NCBI RefSeq assembly: GCF_040869045.1
Contig: NC_090320.1
Span: 254,820,978-254,884,977, forward strand
Direction: 5' to 3'
DNA length: 64,000 nucleotides
Source of the DNA: Eurosta solidaginis
Taxonomy: Eukaryota > Arthropoda > Insecta > Diptera > Tephritidae
The notes under the pieces are model-generated. The model saw nothing but the letters and a program-made list of their open reading frames with translations, was not told where the DNA came from and did no database searches. Shown one piece after another: positions 20,930-32,480 of this stretch. The translations under genes and the position numbers were made by a program. How positions within the stretch are numbered: the first letter of the stretch is position 1; every line of letters begins with the position of its first letter.

Positions 20930-22480
20930 GTTTGACGACCAAACGGAAGAACTCCAATCATGTATCAGGACTTATGTTATAGAATAATTGCGTCCTCTTG
21001 GGAAATACTAGAAGTTTCCTAGGGCATAGCTTTATTGTTGCCTAGAGATCTGGCAACTCTGTCGCCTGTAATAACTGGAGCCTTGAGCTAGCGAGTGCAG
21101 GACGCGAACGTGCTCAACCTGCTGTTACTGACCAGGCCTGAATTATAAAAATGTAACGCCTTAAGGCTTCTCTATTCAGAGATATGAGCCATTTTGTGAG
21201 TCTATATCGAAGGTTTTGGACATAATTTTAGAAATTTTGCAGGCCTTTGTTTACGCCTTTTCTGCTTGTTGGATGATATGGAACTCCTGCTTCCTTTAAA
21301 TTTTTTCCCAAACGGATTGGGACGTCTTTTGTCATTTCAGCGCTGTACCTTCCCTTGCCAACTAATTGGTCCTTTCGTTACCTTCTATCCCCTTAAGACT
21401 ACGAACTCAGTAAAGATGTATAACTTCTTTGCATTCCAGAGCACTTCTTGATGAAATACTGCGTAGGATTATTGCATTATCCGCCACTTGACTATTAGTA
21501 TACATACATACTCTAGTACGCTTACTCCAGAATTTCTACTGCTATTTTCACGTCTGAAGCTTCTGCCTGAAAGACGCTGCAGTAAACTTGCAGTTTGTGG
21601 GAACTATTTATTTCTCGATGTTGATGGTTATGCTACACAACCCCTTGAATCAGTTTGGTATTTCAGTCGCCTCTTACTATAGGCATACATACTGCGGGTA
21701 TATTCTAAGCTCCCTAACCCGCTGGGGACATATTTCTGGATCGACGCAGTGAACAGCAAACCCGACCCCTTCCATTATCTTTGAACCATACGTATTCGCA
21801 TGTATAATATGCTATTTCTGTACTGTGGCACCAAACGCATAGCTCCATATCGACGCAAGATCTCTTTCGAAGCTCAAGCAAGGGACCATATATTTCGTTT
21901 ACTCAATATTAAATGATGCTCTGGCCATATGGCCTGCATTCAAGCTGCCCCGAGGCCTTCAACCTTGTTTTCGTTGATTGCACGAAGTTTTTCGCCGGAT
22001 GTAGAGAATGAGGTGCATTTCTGCTATCTCATTGTTCCCGTTCCAACGTTAGCATTTGTCCGGGATAGTAGATCGCTTCTTTATCAAGCGTACTTTGTGC
22101 AATGACAGTGTGCTATCCACGTCCGATTCGTCGCTGATAGCGATTTTTTCCGGGCTTGCGACCTCATCATCTTTTTATTTTCATCCTTGCTTTGTTTTAA
22201 AGTTTTTCTGTTCGTCTTGGTCGTACGACCAATTGCCCCATAAGGCATGCTCAACGGTCAAATGCTAAAAATGGGAATGCAAACCTTTCGCCACAACAGC
22301 GCCATTGTAGTGCTATGGCCGTCAGTACTTCCCCAGGCGGCCTGTGGCTGTAAATCATTCAATCCGCATTCTGAATTAGGGGGTTGGAAGTTCTTTGTAA
22401 CCGACACTCCGCCGCCCTCGTATGAAATGAAGTGGCGTTGATGCAGGCCCCAAAGTCGAGCGCTATAGAGTTAGGCTGAG
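20930..22480 (-). pseudogene. Decayed RNase H-bearing LINE (copy H1) with a family E fragment
   Basis: Minus-strand traces: a CSVFQAEA word at about 21565-21590 (RNase H 'xVFQAEV.AI' motif), and EHVRVLHSLA-like residues near 21090. The stretch 21960-22260 is clearly homologous, base by base, to 34040-34290 (for example TTTTTTCCGGGCTTGCGACC against TTTTTTCCCGACTTGCGACG). Between 21645 and 21722 lies a minus-strand fragment of family E (TTAGAATATACCC and GAGGCGACTGAAATACC words). All frames are broken; plus-strand frames here are shadows. Confidence 0.45.
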
Positions 22481-22535
22481 CCCTCACACGAATGACAAGA
22501 TGCCTGCTATAGTGAACAGTAAATATTATTGTTTC

Positions 22536-23010
22536 TTAGTGTTTAGTCGATCCACCGCTAGCATCAAGACCAACTGGAAGCTGTCGCAGCTCTGAGGCTA
22601 CTAAATTTGTTAACTCTACAGGTGTTATATTTTTCCAAGCTGCTGTAATGCGTCCTCTGGATATACCAGCGCTAGAACCTCGATTTTTTCTTATTTTCTG
22701 TTCTAAAATTTCCCAGACATGCTCAAATGTATTAAAACTTGTGCTTGGAGTATAGTAAAGCAGGCAATCCTTAACAATATAAGCTCTGTGCTTTAAACCG
22801 TAATTTTTATGAAATACCTAACCTGCACCGAGTTCGAATTAATTCAGCCATAGTTTCAAAATATGTTAGCCGATCAATACTACTCTCAATAAATGTAATT
22901 CTATCAACTCCAAATGCCGCCACAGCTCCGTAATTTATAATACTGCCACGGTGGCCAATGCAAATTTGATACCAAGTTGTTCTCCTCCACACTTTTGTTC
23001 TTCCATCGCT
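22536..23010 (-). pseudogene. Tc1-like transposase, C-terminal remnant
   Basis: Minus strand. One frame (22807-22992) encodes a YGAVAAFGVDRITFIESSID segment, matching the Tc1 'VMVWGCMAASGVGKIxFIDSTMD' region after the second catalytic Asp. A shifted frame (about 22830-22536) gives KHRAYIVKDCLLYY, then FNTFEHVWEILEQKIR, the 'NPIEHVWDELERRIR' block with the third catalytic acidic residue. It ends GGSTKH, like the usual GGPTKY C-terminus. At least one frameshift; the 'QQDNDPKH' Asp is lost and the N-terminal DNA-binding domains are absent. Confidence 0.8.
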
Positions 23011-23154
23011 ATCAAAAAATTTAATTATGACTTATCCCAAAAAGAAAAATTTTTCCAAAAATCCATCCCCTTTTCTCTGTGTGCTTTTTCGAGCACCACG
23101 CGATGTGTACGGGTTTTTTCATAAACAGAGCTGCTCAACAATTTTTATATGGAA

Positions 23155-23201
23155 CTAGCGGACCCCGTTGCACTTCGTAGCAACCAACCAAAAAAAGAAA
23201 T
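23155..23201 (-). mobile_element. Helitron 3' terminus (hairpin plus CTAG)
   Basis: On the minus strand the sequence reads GTTGCTACGAAGTGCAAC, a GTTGC/GCAAC hairpin (23167-23184), then GGGGTCCG and CTAG at 23158-23155, followed by T. This is the canonical 3' end of a Helitron. Its coding part lies at 27388-28454 and is separated from this end by the LOA LINE, whose 13-bp duplications are at 23189-23201 and 27318-27330. Confidence 0.85.
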
Positions 23202-26200
23202 AGGATAGGATAGGTTAGGTGGTAGCTGCCCTGATAAGGATAGCTCACTTGGACAACACGAAGGTCCGTTGTGATACCACATACACCAAAAATAACGGTG
23301 ACCTAGATCCAGCTACTTAGAGAATCGTTGGGTAGCAACGATAAAGCTCCGACTGATACCGATCTCAACTTTGGATATATCCTCGGGAGATCCAAGTGAG
23401 TCGCGACCGAAGTACTTTCGCCTAATTCTGGCAAAAGCTGGACAATCAAGCATAAAGTGATTTGGTGATTCCACCTCATCATCCTCCATACAGCTGCAGC
23501 AGGATGGAGTTTCCAGTATATTGAGACGTACCGCATGGATACCCATGGGACAGTGCACTGTCAAAACCCCAATGACCATTGATAGGTGAGCCTTAGTGAA
23601 CCCAATTATTTCAGCAGACCTCCTGCCATCCACTTTCGGCCAGAAAGATCTTGCTACCCTGCAAGACGTGGTATCCGCCCAACGTTTGCTGAGCTGATTC
23701 GAGGCCCAGCTATGGAGGAGCAATCCACAGGTGGCCAGCGGGATCCCGAAGTCCCTACAGCCATCTTCATCCGGTTCAGTTGTACCGATGCGGGCTAAGA
23801 GATCCGCTTGACAGTTACCCGGGATATCACTATGGCCCGGGACCTAGATAATCTTAATTGTAAAATAATTCGATGCAATCGCAAGTGAGGTCAGGCACTC
23901 CCAGACCACCCTCGATCGCACTGTAGTTGAGCTCAAGGCCTTGATAGCCGATTGGCTATCAGAGTAGATGTTAAATTCCCTAACCGTGGTAGCACTGGAT
24001 AGCATTCCATCCACCGCATTCTTAATCGCAGCAATTTCCGCTTGGAATACACTGCAGTGATCAGCCAACTTAAACTTGCGGCTTAAATTTAGCTCTTGAC
24101 AAAAGACCCCCCCACCAACCTTTCCATCCAGCTTTGACCCATCCGTGAACAAGTTAACCGGTCCCATGCCCCAGATAATTCCTCTTCCCCAATCCTCTCT
24201 CTCTGGAATAACTGGGGTGAAGGTTGTATAGGGAGCTGTTATCGGCATACAGTAGTCCGTTCTGTCCGGGATGAAGTCGAAACTGGTAAGAAGACTAGAG
24301 TGTCCGCGGTCAGAAAGTCTATATCCCATATCACGAAGCCTGACCAACCACCTTGCCGCGGCCGCCTTTCCCGCAATATCTACTGGGTATATGTTCAGCA
24401 TGACGTTCAGTGCCAAGGTAGGCGTTGTTCTGAGAGCGCCACTGGTACCGATCAGCGCCGTCCGTTGCACTGACACTAACATTTTGGAGGTGCTCGCCGT
24501 GTCCAGTGCTTTCCACCAGACCAGCACCCCATATAGCAGAATCGGTTTGACCACCATATCATAAAGTCAGTGTACTATTCTTGGCGAGAATCCCCATCTC
24601 TTTCCGATAGCTCCTCTGCAGCAGTACAAGGCAGTGGCGGCCTTCCTGGCCCGATCTTCCACATTGGGTCTCCAGGACAGTTTCTTGTCCAAAACAATCC
24701 CCAAATATTTAACCCTATCAGAAAGTACCAACGGTACCCCTTCAATCGAGGGAGTTCTGAAATCGGGCACCTTATATCTTCTTGTGAAAAGGACCAATTC
24801 CGTTTTTCCCGGGTTGACCGCCAATCCACATGATTCAGCCCACCTAGCCACAGTATCCAAGTAGCCCTGAAGAACATCGCGCAGGGCGCCCAGAAATTTG
24901 CCTCTGACTAGGATAGCGAGGTCATCTGCATAGGCAACCACCCGACAAACATTGGCTTCCAGCTCCACAAGAAGCTCGTTGACTACCACAACCCAGAGGA
25001 GAGGAGATAGGACACCCCCCTGTGGCGAGCCCCAGCACACCTTCCTCTTAATTATGGCCCCTCCCCACTCCGCTGCGACAATTCTGCCGCATAGAAGTTT
25101 GCTAATAAATTCAACCAGAGCCGCCTCGACTCCTAAACCCACCAGAGCTCTTTCGATTGACCCCGGTAAGACATTGTTAAAAGCTCCCTCGATGTCTAGA
25201 AAGGCACCCAGAGCATACTCTTTGTGTTCTAGGGACCCCTCTATTTGCTTTACAATCGAATGGAGAGCCGTTTCCGTCGATCTGCCCTTGCAGTACGCAT
25301 GTTGTGAAGCCGACAGTAACCCCCGAGGTATCCTTTCCCGTAGGTACAGGTCAATCAACCGCTCAAACGTCTTAAGAAGAAACGACGAGAGACTGATTGG
25401 CCTGAAATCCTTAGGTGATACATGAGAGTTTCTGCCGGCCTTCGGAATGAAAATAACCCTAACCGTGTGCCAAGACTTCAGGATATAGTTAAGCCTGAGG
25501 CAGTTAGTATATATGATGGCCAACCAGCGGCAGGAAATCCCCAAAGACCTTTGAAGCTGCGCAGGAATGATTCCATCCGGGCCCGGAGACTTATAGGGCT
25601 TGAACGACCCTATAGCCCAGGTTATCTGACTTTCCCGTATTGGAATGGCAGGCACTTCTGCATGGCCAACGACCGCCGACCATGCAGGCGAAGATCCCTG
25701 CGCAACTGGGACATCGGGAAAATGATTGTCCAGTAAAAGCCTTAGGGACTCCTCGCTACTCATCGACCAGTCCCCACCATCATCTCTCAGATACCCCAGA
25801 GGAGCGGGGTTCCTAGAGAGTATTTTTCTAAATCTCGCGGATTCATTGCAGCCTTCTACGTTTTCGCAGAAGCTTCGCCATGCATCTCGCTTGGCTATCC
25901 TTATTTCATATTTATAAATCCCCAGACTCACCTTATAGAGCTCCCAGTCCGAGGGTAATTTACTCCTCCTGGCTCTGTTGAAGAGCCGCCGACTGGACGC
26001 TCTTAGGTCGTCAAGAGAATCCGACCACCAGGGCGGCTTGCCCTTCCCCCTGTAAGTTTTCAATGGGCAGGACAGCTGAAAGGCGCTATTGCTTGCCGAG
26101 GTGAAGTTTTCCACCAGAACGTCTATCTCAGATTCGGACAGGCCCGAACTAATGATAGGCACCGCAGGCAGTAGCTCTCCCAGCTTCCTACAATACAAGT

Positions 26201-27317
26201 CCCAGTTAGTACTTTTAGGGTTCCTAAAAGATATTTTACCGGGACGTTCTTCGTTCACTGAGAACTGAATATATCGGTGATCAGAGAAGGAGTGCTCGTT
26301 GCGAACCCTCCATCCAGATATCCGTCCTTCCAGTTCTCTACTAACCAGGGTGAGGTCCAGGACCTCCTCCCTTAACGCAGTAATAAAAGTCGGGTCATTC
26401 CCCCTATTACATATACAAAGTCCCTCATCTACAATAAAAGTAAATAAAGACTCACCTCTAGTGTTGGTATCCGAGCTTCCCCAAATGCTATGATGGGCAT
26501 TTGCATCGGCACCGATGATCACGCCAACACCTCTCCGCCTTGCTTCAGCGGTGATTTCACCCAGTATCGCAGGTGGTGGTCCCACTACGTCCCCGTGGGG
26601 CATGTACGCTGAGACCACCCACATTTCATTACTTCCTCGCTCGAGGCAGACCGTGGTTACGTCAGCATTGCTGAAATTAGAGAGAATAAAAGCTTTAATC
26701 TCTTTTTTAACAAGCACACAGAATCTAGGCCTACTTGCCTCCCCATGCACCAAGGTGTTGAATTTTCCAGTCCTTAATCCAGAAATCTTACTGCCGTTAC
26801 TACTCAGCCACGGCTCCTGGACAAGGACTATATCCACTCCGTCTTTTTCAAGCCAGAGCACCAAATTTGCGGAAGCCGCCTTAGAGTGCTGAAGATTGAT
26901 TTGACGGATTTCCATCAAAAGCACTCTTCTTCCGCACCCCATCCTTGGCGGATTCGTATTAGTATTGTCCATTCTAAAAAAGTCCCCCCTCAAGGCCGCT
27001 ATCCGGAGCCGATTGTGTAGTCGCCCTTTAACGATCTCGTGGTTATCTATGCTACGCAGGGAGGCCACGCGAGGGTTGACGCATTACCTTATGAGTAATG
27101 CGTTCAGAGCCAGACCGGACGCGAAGGGGGAAAATCTTCAACCGCACCTACACCACCAACTTAACGGCGACGGAGCCGGAACGTACCTTGAGGCCCGCCA
27201 CGGTTTTAACGGGACGTGGGCAGGTGCACCATTAGCCTACCAGCCATTTTGGTAGGGTTTCACCCCGACCTACTAAAGTGGCAGAATACCGCACCTACCA
27301 GCCCAATGTCATCAAGT
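23202..27317 (-). mobile_element. LOA/I-type LINE, near-complete copy A1
   Basis: A 4.1-kb insertion flanked by CAAAAAAAGAAAT at 23189-23201 and 27318-27330. Order on the minus strand: about 400-bp 5' leader, endonuclease-reverse transcriptase-RNase H-zinc-finger ORF (26915-23313), short 3' UTR, and a CCTAACCTATCC-type tail at the low-coordinate end. No ORF1 lies between the 5' duplication and the endonuclease, so this is either an internally deleted copy or a one-ORF family. A 5'-truncated sister is at 53053-53943. Confidence 0.9.
23313..27068 (-). pseudogene. LINE ORF2: APE endonuclease, reverse transcriptase, RNase H, CCHC
   Basis: One frame runs 1,251 codons from ATG 27068; a better start is Met52 at 26915-26913, just before the endonuclease. 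It is broken only by TGA at 24569-24567 and TAG at 23846-23844. Endonuclease (residues ~52-270): NLQHSK, QEPW, GADANAHHSIWG and SDH. Reverse transcriptase (~490-780): KSPGPDGI, FIPKAGR, KDFRPISLSSF, AFLDIEGAFNNV, SPQGGVLSPLLW and YADD (24932-24921). RNase H: LFTDGSK, VFQAEI, YSDSQSAI. C-terminus: a CCSC...HF..DC zinc-finger-like block. RNase H with this order points to the LOA/I group of LINEs. The sister copy reads TGG where the TAG sits, so that stop is a Trp mutation. It nicks target DNA and reverse-transcribes its own RNA when intact; this copy is inactive as it stands. Confidence 0.92.
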
Positions 27318-27387
27318 CAAAAAAAGAAATGAAAGATTATAAATTTTTTTTATGAAATGAATACATTGTATTTCAAAATTATTAATG

Positions 27388-28454
27388 TCAATCCAAAACA
27401 TTTGGATATACAATATTTTTAGTTTGCCCATTGGAAGCGAGCACAAACAAACAATTTGGAGTTCCAACTCTTGAGCAGGCCACGTATAGCTGTCCATGTG
27501 TAAAGCACGGCTCCTCCAAATTAATCCGCACATTTGAAGCGTTTGTCCTTCTGCCTTTTTGATGGACATGACAAATGACAGACGCACTGGGAATTGCAAA
27601 CACTTAAATTCAAATGGCATGTCTGTTGGAATCAGTGGAATACGCGGTATGAGTACAATACCATTTTTCGCTGTTCCGGTCAATATTGTCGCTTCAATTA
27701 AATTCGGCATCAATTTTTTTACTACTAGTCTTGTGCCATTGCACAGTTGTGGTGCATTTAAATTCCGCAGTAAATTTATCATTAATTATGAGCCAACCTT
27801 TGAATTCAGATAATGCGGTGGCATACCAGGTGGTTCCAATGAATTCAAAAATTCAATTGGATAATTCACTGCATCATCTGCATTCATTGCGTTATCAACA
27901 GATTTATATGATGTCACTGCACTTGGCAATTTTTCTTGAATCTGATAATTGATTGCATTGATGTGTAAATTTTTTGTTGCCAGTATTGCGCGTTCTCTCA
28001 ACCAATTGTGATTCCTGTAATTTTGAACAATATTTGGAAACACACTTTCAATCAACTCTTCTGTTGATTGGAGAATTGTACAGAAATTGTTCGGCAATGT
28101 AATCAATCCATTTGTATTATCGACTCGAACTTTTCCATTGCCAATATCTAACAATTGCTTCGAGAACCGATCTGCAGATTGGTCGTTGTGGAATTGAACG
28201 CACATATTTAGGTTCAATGTCAATTTTTGCACATGTCGCCACAGAAGAGAAGACTTTAAACATGCGTTGATCTCATCCGCGGGTGTTGATCGTGGAACCA
28301 CAGACAATATTTTTCTAAAATCCCCTGACAATAATATTAATGCACCATCAAAAATTTCTTGATTCTGACGTAGATCTTGCATTGTACGGTTGAGTGGGAG
28401 TGCAGTGGATTGAGGAATATACGATAATAGCAAAATGATAAAAAACAAGAGAAA
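27388..28454 (-). pseudogene. Helitron Pif1-like helicase, C-terminal half
   Basis: The minus strand encodes MQDLRQNQEIF, then ILLSGDFRKILSVVPRSTPA, DEINACLKSS, LDIGNGKV, FPNIVQNY and AVNYPIEFLNS. All are typical of the Pif1-family helicase of RepHel proteins. After an in-frame TAA at 27788-27786 the same frame continues with LLRNLNAPQLCNGTRLVVKK and a motif V-like MSIKKAEGQT. A one-base frameshift then moves to the frame 27388-27603, with GQLYVACSRVG (motif VI) and the end NGQTKNIVYPNVLD. The Rep nuclease and helicase N-terminus are missing because the sequence is cut by element B1 at about 28454. The apparent N-terminus of the frame to 28508 is B1 sequence. Confidence 0.9.
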
Positions 28455-30192
28455 AACAAGTAAGAACGGGACTGTCTTCGGCTGTGCCGAAGACTTCATA
28501 CCTTTCATGAATGGGGCTGAACAGTAATCTTATCCCGTTCGTAATCTCCGAATAATCGGATGTATAAGATAAGAAATATATAGTGAACAGATCTGCATAC
28601 CTTAACGATTTTTAAGATAAATATAAAATAAAAAACAGGTAGGTACTTTGTGTGAGGACGCAAAGTTTCTGGTTTTTTGTGGTCTGCGTGTAAAAACTAT
28701 GACTGCGAATCACGTATTTCAACAATATATGACGTAAACGTAACTATTTGATGAAATTTGATGAATTTTGAAGCTTCTAGCCGTAAAAAGGGGGCAAAAA
28801 TTGAGTTTATATGGGGTATATAATATATATACCACCGATCTCTATGATTTTTTCAGACAAAAATATATGCTATACACGTAAGCATTTGGTGAAAGTTGAA
28901 GCTTCTAGCTGTTAAAATGGGGAAGAAATTGCGCAAAGTTTCTTATCTGAACAATCGGTTGTATGGGATATTATATAGTATACCAGCGGTATCTATGATT
29001 TTCTCAGACAACAATATTTGCTATATACTTAAGCATTTGGTGAAATTTGAAGCTTCTAGCTGTTAAAATGGGGTAGAAATTGCGAAAAGTTTCTTATCTG
29101 AACAATCGGTTGTATGAGATATATACTATATATACAACCGATCTCTATGATTTTTTCAGACAACAATATATGCTATATACGTAAGCAATCGGTGAAATTT
29201 GAAGCTTATAGCTGTTAAAATGGGGTAGAAATTGCGAAAAGTTTCTTATCTGAACAATCGGTTGTATGAGATATATACTATATATACAACCGCTCTCTAT
29301 GATTTTTTCAGACAACAATATATGCTATATACGTAAGCAATCAGTGAAATTTGAAGCTTATAGCTGTTAAAATGGGGTAGAAATTGCGAAAAGTTTCTTA
29401 TCTGAACAATCGGTTGTATGAGATATATACTATATATACAACCGATCTCTATGATTTTTTTCAGACAACAATATATGCTATATACGTAAGTATTCGGTGA
29501 AATTTGAAGCTTCTAGCTGTTAAAATGGGGCTAAAATTTGCGAAAATATATATATATATATATATACTATATATATATACTATATATACCACCATATATA
29601 TACTATATATTCAACCGATCTTTATGATTTTTTCAGACAACAATATATGATATATACCTAAGCATTCGTTGAAATTTGAATGCTCTAGCTCTTAAAATGG
29701 GGCAGTAATTACGAAAAGTTCCTTATCTGACCAATCGGTTGTGGGGGATATATACTATATATACGACCGATCTCATCAATTTTTTCAGGCAACAATATGT
29801 GCAATATACGAAAGTATATGGTGAAGTTTGAAGCTTCAATCTGTTAAATTGGGTAAGATATTACAAAAATCCTCTTTTTCTGAAAAATCGGTTGTATGGA
29901 GGATATATGCTATAGTGGTCCGATCCGGTCGGTTCCGACAAATGTCTAATCGGATACCCAAATACACCCGCTCACCAAATTTTATCAAGATATCTCAAAA
30001 ATTGAGGGACTAGTTTGCATACAAACAGACAGACGGACAGACGGACAGACGGACATGGCTAAATCAACTCAGCTCTTCAACCTGATTATTTCGGTATACT
30101 TAATGGTGGGTCTATCTATTTTCCTTTAAGGACTTACAATTTTCGGTTTCGTGACGAAATTAATATACCATTTCATTTTCATGAAAGGTATA
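28454..30192 (+). mobile_element. Large non-coding element, family B, copy B1
   Basis: Starts ACAAGTAAGAACGGGACT with a perfect 9-bp hairpin GTCTTCGGC-TGT-GCCGAAGAC (28474-28494), then CATACCTTTCATGAAT. It ends with the inverse TTCATGAAAGGTATA at about 30177-30192. The interior has an AGGTAGGTACTTTGTGTG block (28639), an array of 152-bp units (about 28800-29850) and ACAGACGGACAGACGGAC at 30025-30053. It abuts and truncates the Helitron helicase on its left. No coding capacity. The same family occurs at 44804-45852 and 55270-56330. Confidence 0.75.
28885..29790. repeat. 152-bp tandem repeat with internal palindrome (in B1)
   Basis: The landmark TGAAATTTGAAGCTT occurs at 29041, 29193, 29345 and 29498 (steps 152, 152, 153), with more diverged units on both sides. 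Every good unit contains ATCGGTTGTAT ... ATACAACCGAT, an 11-bp-arm palindrome around an AT-rich centre (for example 29105-29142). An (AT)n expansion sits at 29544-29600 inside one unit. Confidence 0.85.
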
Positions 30193-30526
30193 ACAAGAGC
30201 GAAGACGGTGACGTTACGTTGTACAACAAAAGCATGAATGCGTGCGATGAGTGGCAGTGTGTGTTTGTATGTATGCAAATTATTAACATAACGAAGATAT
30301 GTTGGAAAGGCAGGCGTGAACAATAGTTACCATCAGAAGAAAGTGATTGATAAACATTTGCATTTGGACAGGTTCATCTGTTTAACATTTGTATGCTGTC
30401 AATGAAATTAACTTGTAATAGGTTGGATCGATTTTTTTCGTTAGGTCGGACCGAAATGTAAACTTTTTTTTTAAAATTTTGAATTTTTTCTAAAAAAAAG
30501 TCATAACTCAAGAATGTCTAAACCGA
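30193..30526. other. No recognised gene
   Basis: About 330 bp, including fly-type ATGTATGCAAAT spacers. The minus frame 30126-30323 spans the B1 end and is not supported. Confidence 0.4.
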
Positions 30527-30595
30527 TTTACTTACTTACTTACTTACTTACTTAATTGGCGCTTAACCGTCTAAACGGTTTGGGATTTCAAAATC
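30527..30595 (-). repeat. RTE 3' end with (CTTA)n tail
   Basis: (CTTA)n at about 30531-30554 followed by ATTGGCGCTTAACCGTCTAA. This is the terminal sequence shared with the other RTE remnants, read on the minus strand with a TAAG-type tail. Only ~40 bp of element is present beyond the tail: an extreme 5' truncation, or a fragment. Confidence 0.55.
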
Positions 30596-30716
30596 AACTA
30601 ACCATCATCTCTCCTTCCTGTATCTTTCCTAAAAATTTCATGGCAATCTTTCTATCCGTTCTCGAGTTTGGAGTAACAATCAAAATGTACACTTCTTTAT
30701 ATATATATATATAGAT
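30596..30716 (-). mobile_element. Helitron-type 5' end fragment
   Basis: On the minus strand from 30716: TCTATATATATATATAAAG preceded by A, then AGTGTACATTTTGATTG and CTCGAGAACGGATAG, the layout seen at the 5' ends of D1-D4 (AT-rich start, then an 'ACTC..GAACGG' word). The 3' side is missing. Confidence 0.5.
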
Positions 30717-31860
30717 TGCAAATCACAATACATGTACAAAATTGTATGTGCACTGAAAAGTTTTGGTATTTAAAAAAAAAATTTTAATTTTAATTGTTTG
30801 AGGTCGGGAAAAGTTGAAGACTTGGTTTCAAGTTACAAAATGTTTGCTAAGAATATTACGTAAATAGTTATATCGTCAACATTCAAGAGCCAATAAATTT
30901 AATACTGAAAGTTGCGAAAAATTAGACTGATCTATAGCCTCAGTTTTTGTAGTACCTAACATATTTTATATCGTCGGAATTTGGTTTTCCATAATCATAC
31001 TAAAAGTGAGTGTGGAGATTTCCGCGAATGTTGCATTAGAAATTGAGTTTGATAATTTTCGAGATGCTTAATTAGAGGACTTCGCGCGGTTTGTTTTATA
31101 TATGTGTTCAAATTTACATACATATATTAGCAACAGAGATTACTTAAATACCACCTAAAGAGGTGTTTAAATACCACTTGAATTTAATAAAATGTTTAAC
31201 AAGTAAATGACAGGCAAGGTTGCTTAATGGTTCCCCCATTTTCAATCAAAAAATGTCTCATAACCACGAAAAATAATATACCGGAATAAAATACAAAATC
31301 ACAGAAACTACCCCGTGAGAGAATCTCTAGTTCAAAACTAGTGCACTTCTGCTGCATTCTGAATCACTAACAGTTGGCCATCTATCTGTTTTACATGCTT
31401 TCAACTGGCGAATTTAACATTGCGATGTCCTAGGCGATGGAAACTGTCCCCGGAACTATATACAAACTATATCCATTTTAGAACTAGTTCTTTATTGACA
31501 CTTTTTAAATAGATACGAATTAGTGTTAAATTTTACAGCTGATATCTAGTTCTTTCTTGGTAATATTTCGTTGGCCCCTAGCCGGAGTGAAATTCTACAT
31601 GTTGCTTCTATTATGATATTATCGTATTTTTCGATAGTTCCGGAATGGTGGAAAAGTGTTCAAAGCATACCCATATGTAGTCGTAGCTTGTTAAAGCTGA
31701 TAGCAGTATTTTTGTTGGTGGCGTATTTTTAAATATATGTTAAATATGAAATATTAAAATCAAAACTGTCGATTTTATAATTGCAAATATAGCTACTAAA
31801 AAAATAGTACTTATTTGACATTCTAAGTCAAGTTCCGAATCAGCAATTTGAATCACTAGT
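30717..31860. other. No recognised gene
   Basis: About 1.1 kb, AT-rich, with no supported frame. It includes GTGTACATATATTAG-type spacers. Confidence 0.45.
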
Positions 31861-31873
31861 TACTGACTTTCCT

Positions 31874-32480
31874 ATTTACTTTTTTACGCGTTATCTGGTT
31901 CCCGGGTCATAGAGAGGGTAACGAGAACGCCGACGAGCTAGCACTCAGGTGCTCATCGGAGATGTATGAGGAAATAACCAGTGTCGATGTAGGCATACCA
32001 TTAGCAGTAGCCAAGGGGTATATCCAAAGCTTCTACTTGAAGAAAGCACAAAAAAAGTCGAATAACATCACCACCTGTGCAATATCAAAATCAATTTGGC
32101 CAAACTATGATAGAAGGAGGACGAGAAGTCTTCTGAACAAATCCAGGGCTAACACACGCAAACTGATAGCAGTCTGCACCGGTCATTGGGCATTAGGTAC
32201 GTATGCGGAATAGATGGGCATTCAGTATAACGACTACTGCAGAAGCTGCAAAGATCCAAATGCCAGGGAGACAGTAGAATACTTTATTTGTAAATGCTCG
32301 GCTCTAGCTAGAGCCCGGCTAAGGTTCCGGATATTCCTATTTTTATCAACAACTCTGGCTGGTTGTAATACATTTACCGTAACATTCCATAGGTTTTTAG
32401 ACGAGTTGCATTGAATCAAAACGGCTTTAAATAGCTACTTGGGCGACCAGGGTGGCAGCCATTTAACCTACCTACCTACC
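31874..32480 (+). pseudogene. 5'-truncated LINE (RNase H end and zinc finger), 13-bp TSD
   Basis: Flanked by TACTGACTTTCCT at 31861-31873 and 32481-32493. The plus frame reads RVIWFPGHREGNENADELA (end of RNase H), continues from 31962 and, after an in-frame TAG at 32211-32213, has YCRSCKDPNARETVEYFICK C, a C-x2-C...C zinc-finger-like block of LOA/I-group ORF2, ending at 32414. The 3' tail is (CCTA)n at 32467-32484. A recent-looking insertion with one nonsense mutation. Confidence 0.85.

Noticed and set aside
24570..27255. Numerous plus-strand open frames (for example 24952-25425, 26515-26892)
   Set aside because: They lie antisense to the LINE A1 ORF2, which has clear endonuclease and reverse transcriptase motifs; shadows of a GC-richer coding region.
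27786..28508. Complete protein with an N-terminal hydrophobic segment (MKGMKSS... FLLVFLLFFIILLL)
   Set aside because: The first ~35 codons are the terminal sequence of element B1 and AT-rich DNA read by chance into the Helitron helicase frame; not a signal peptide.
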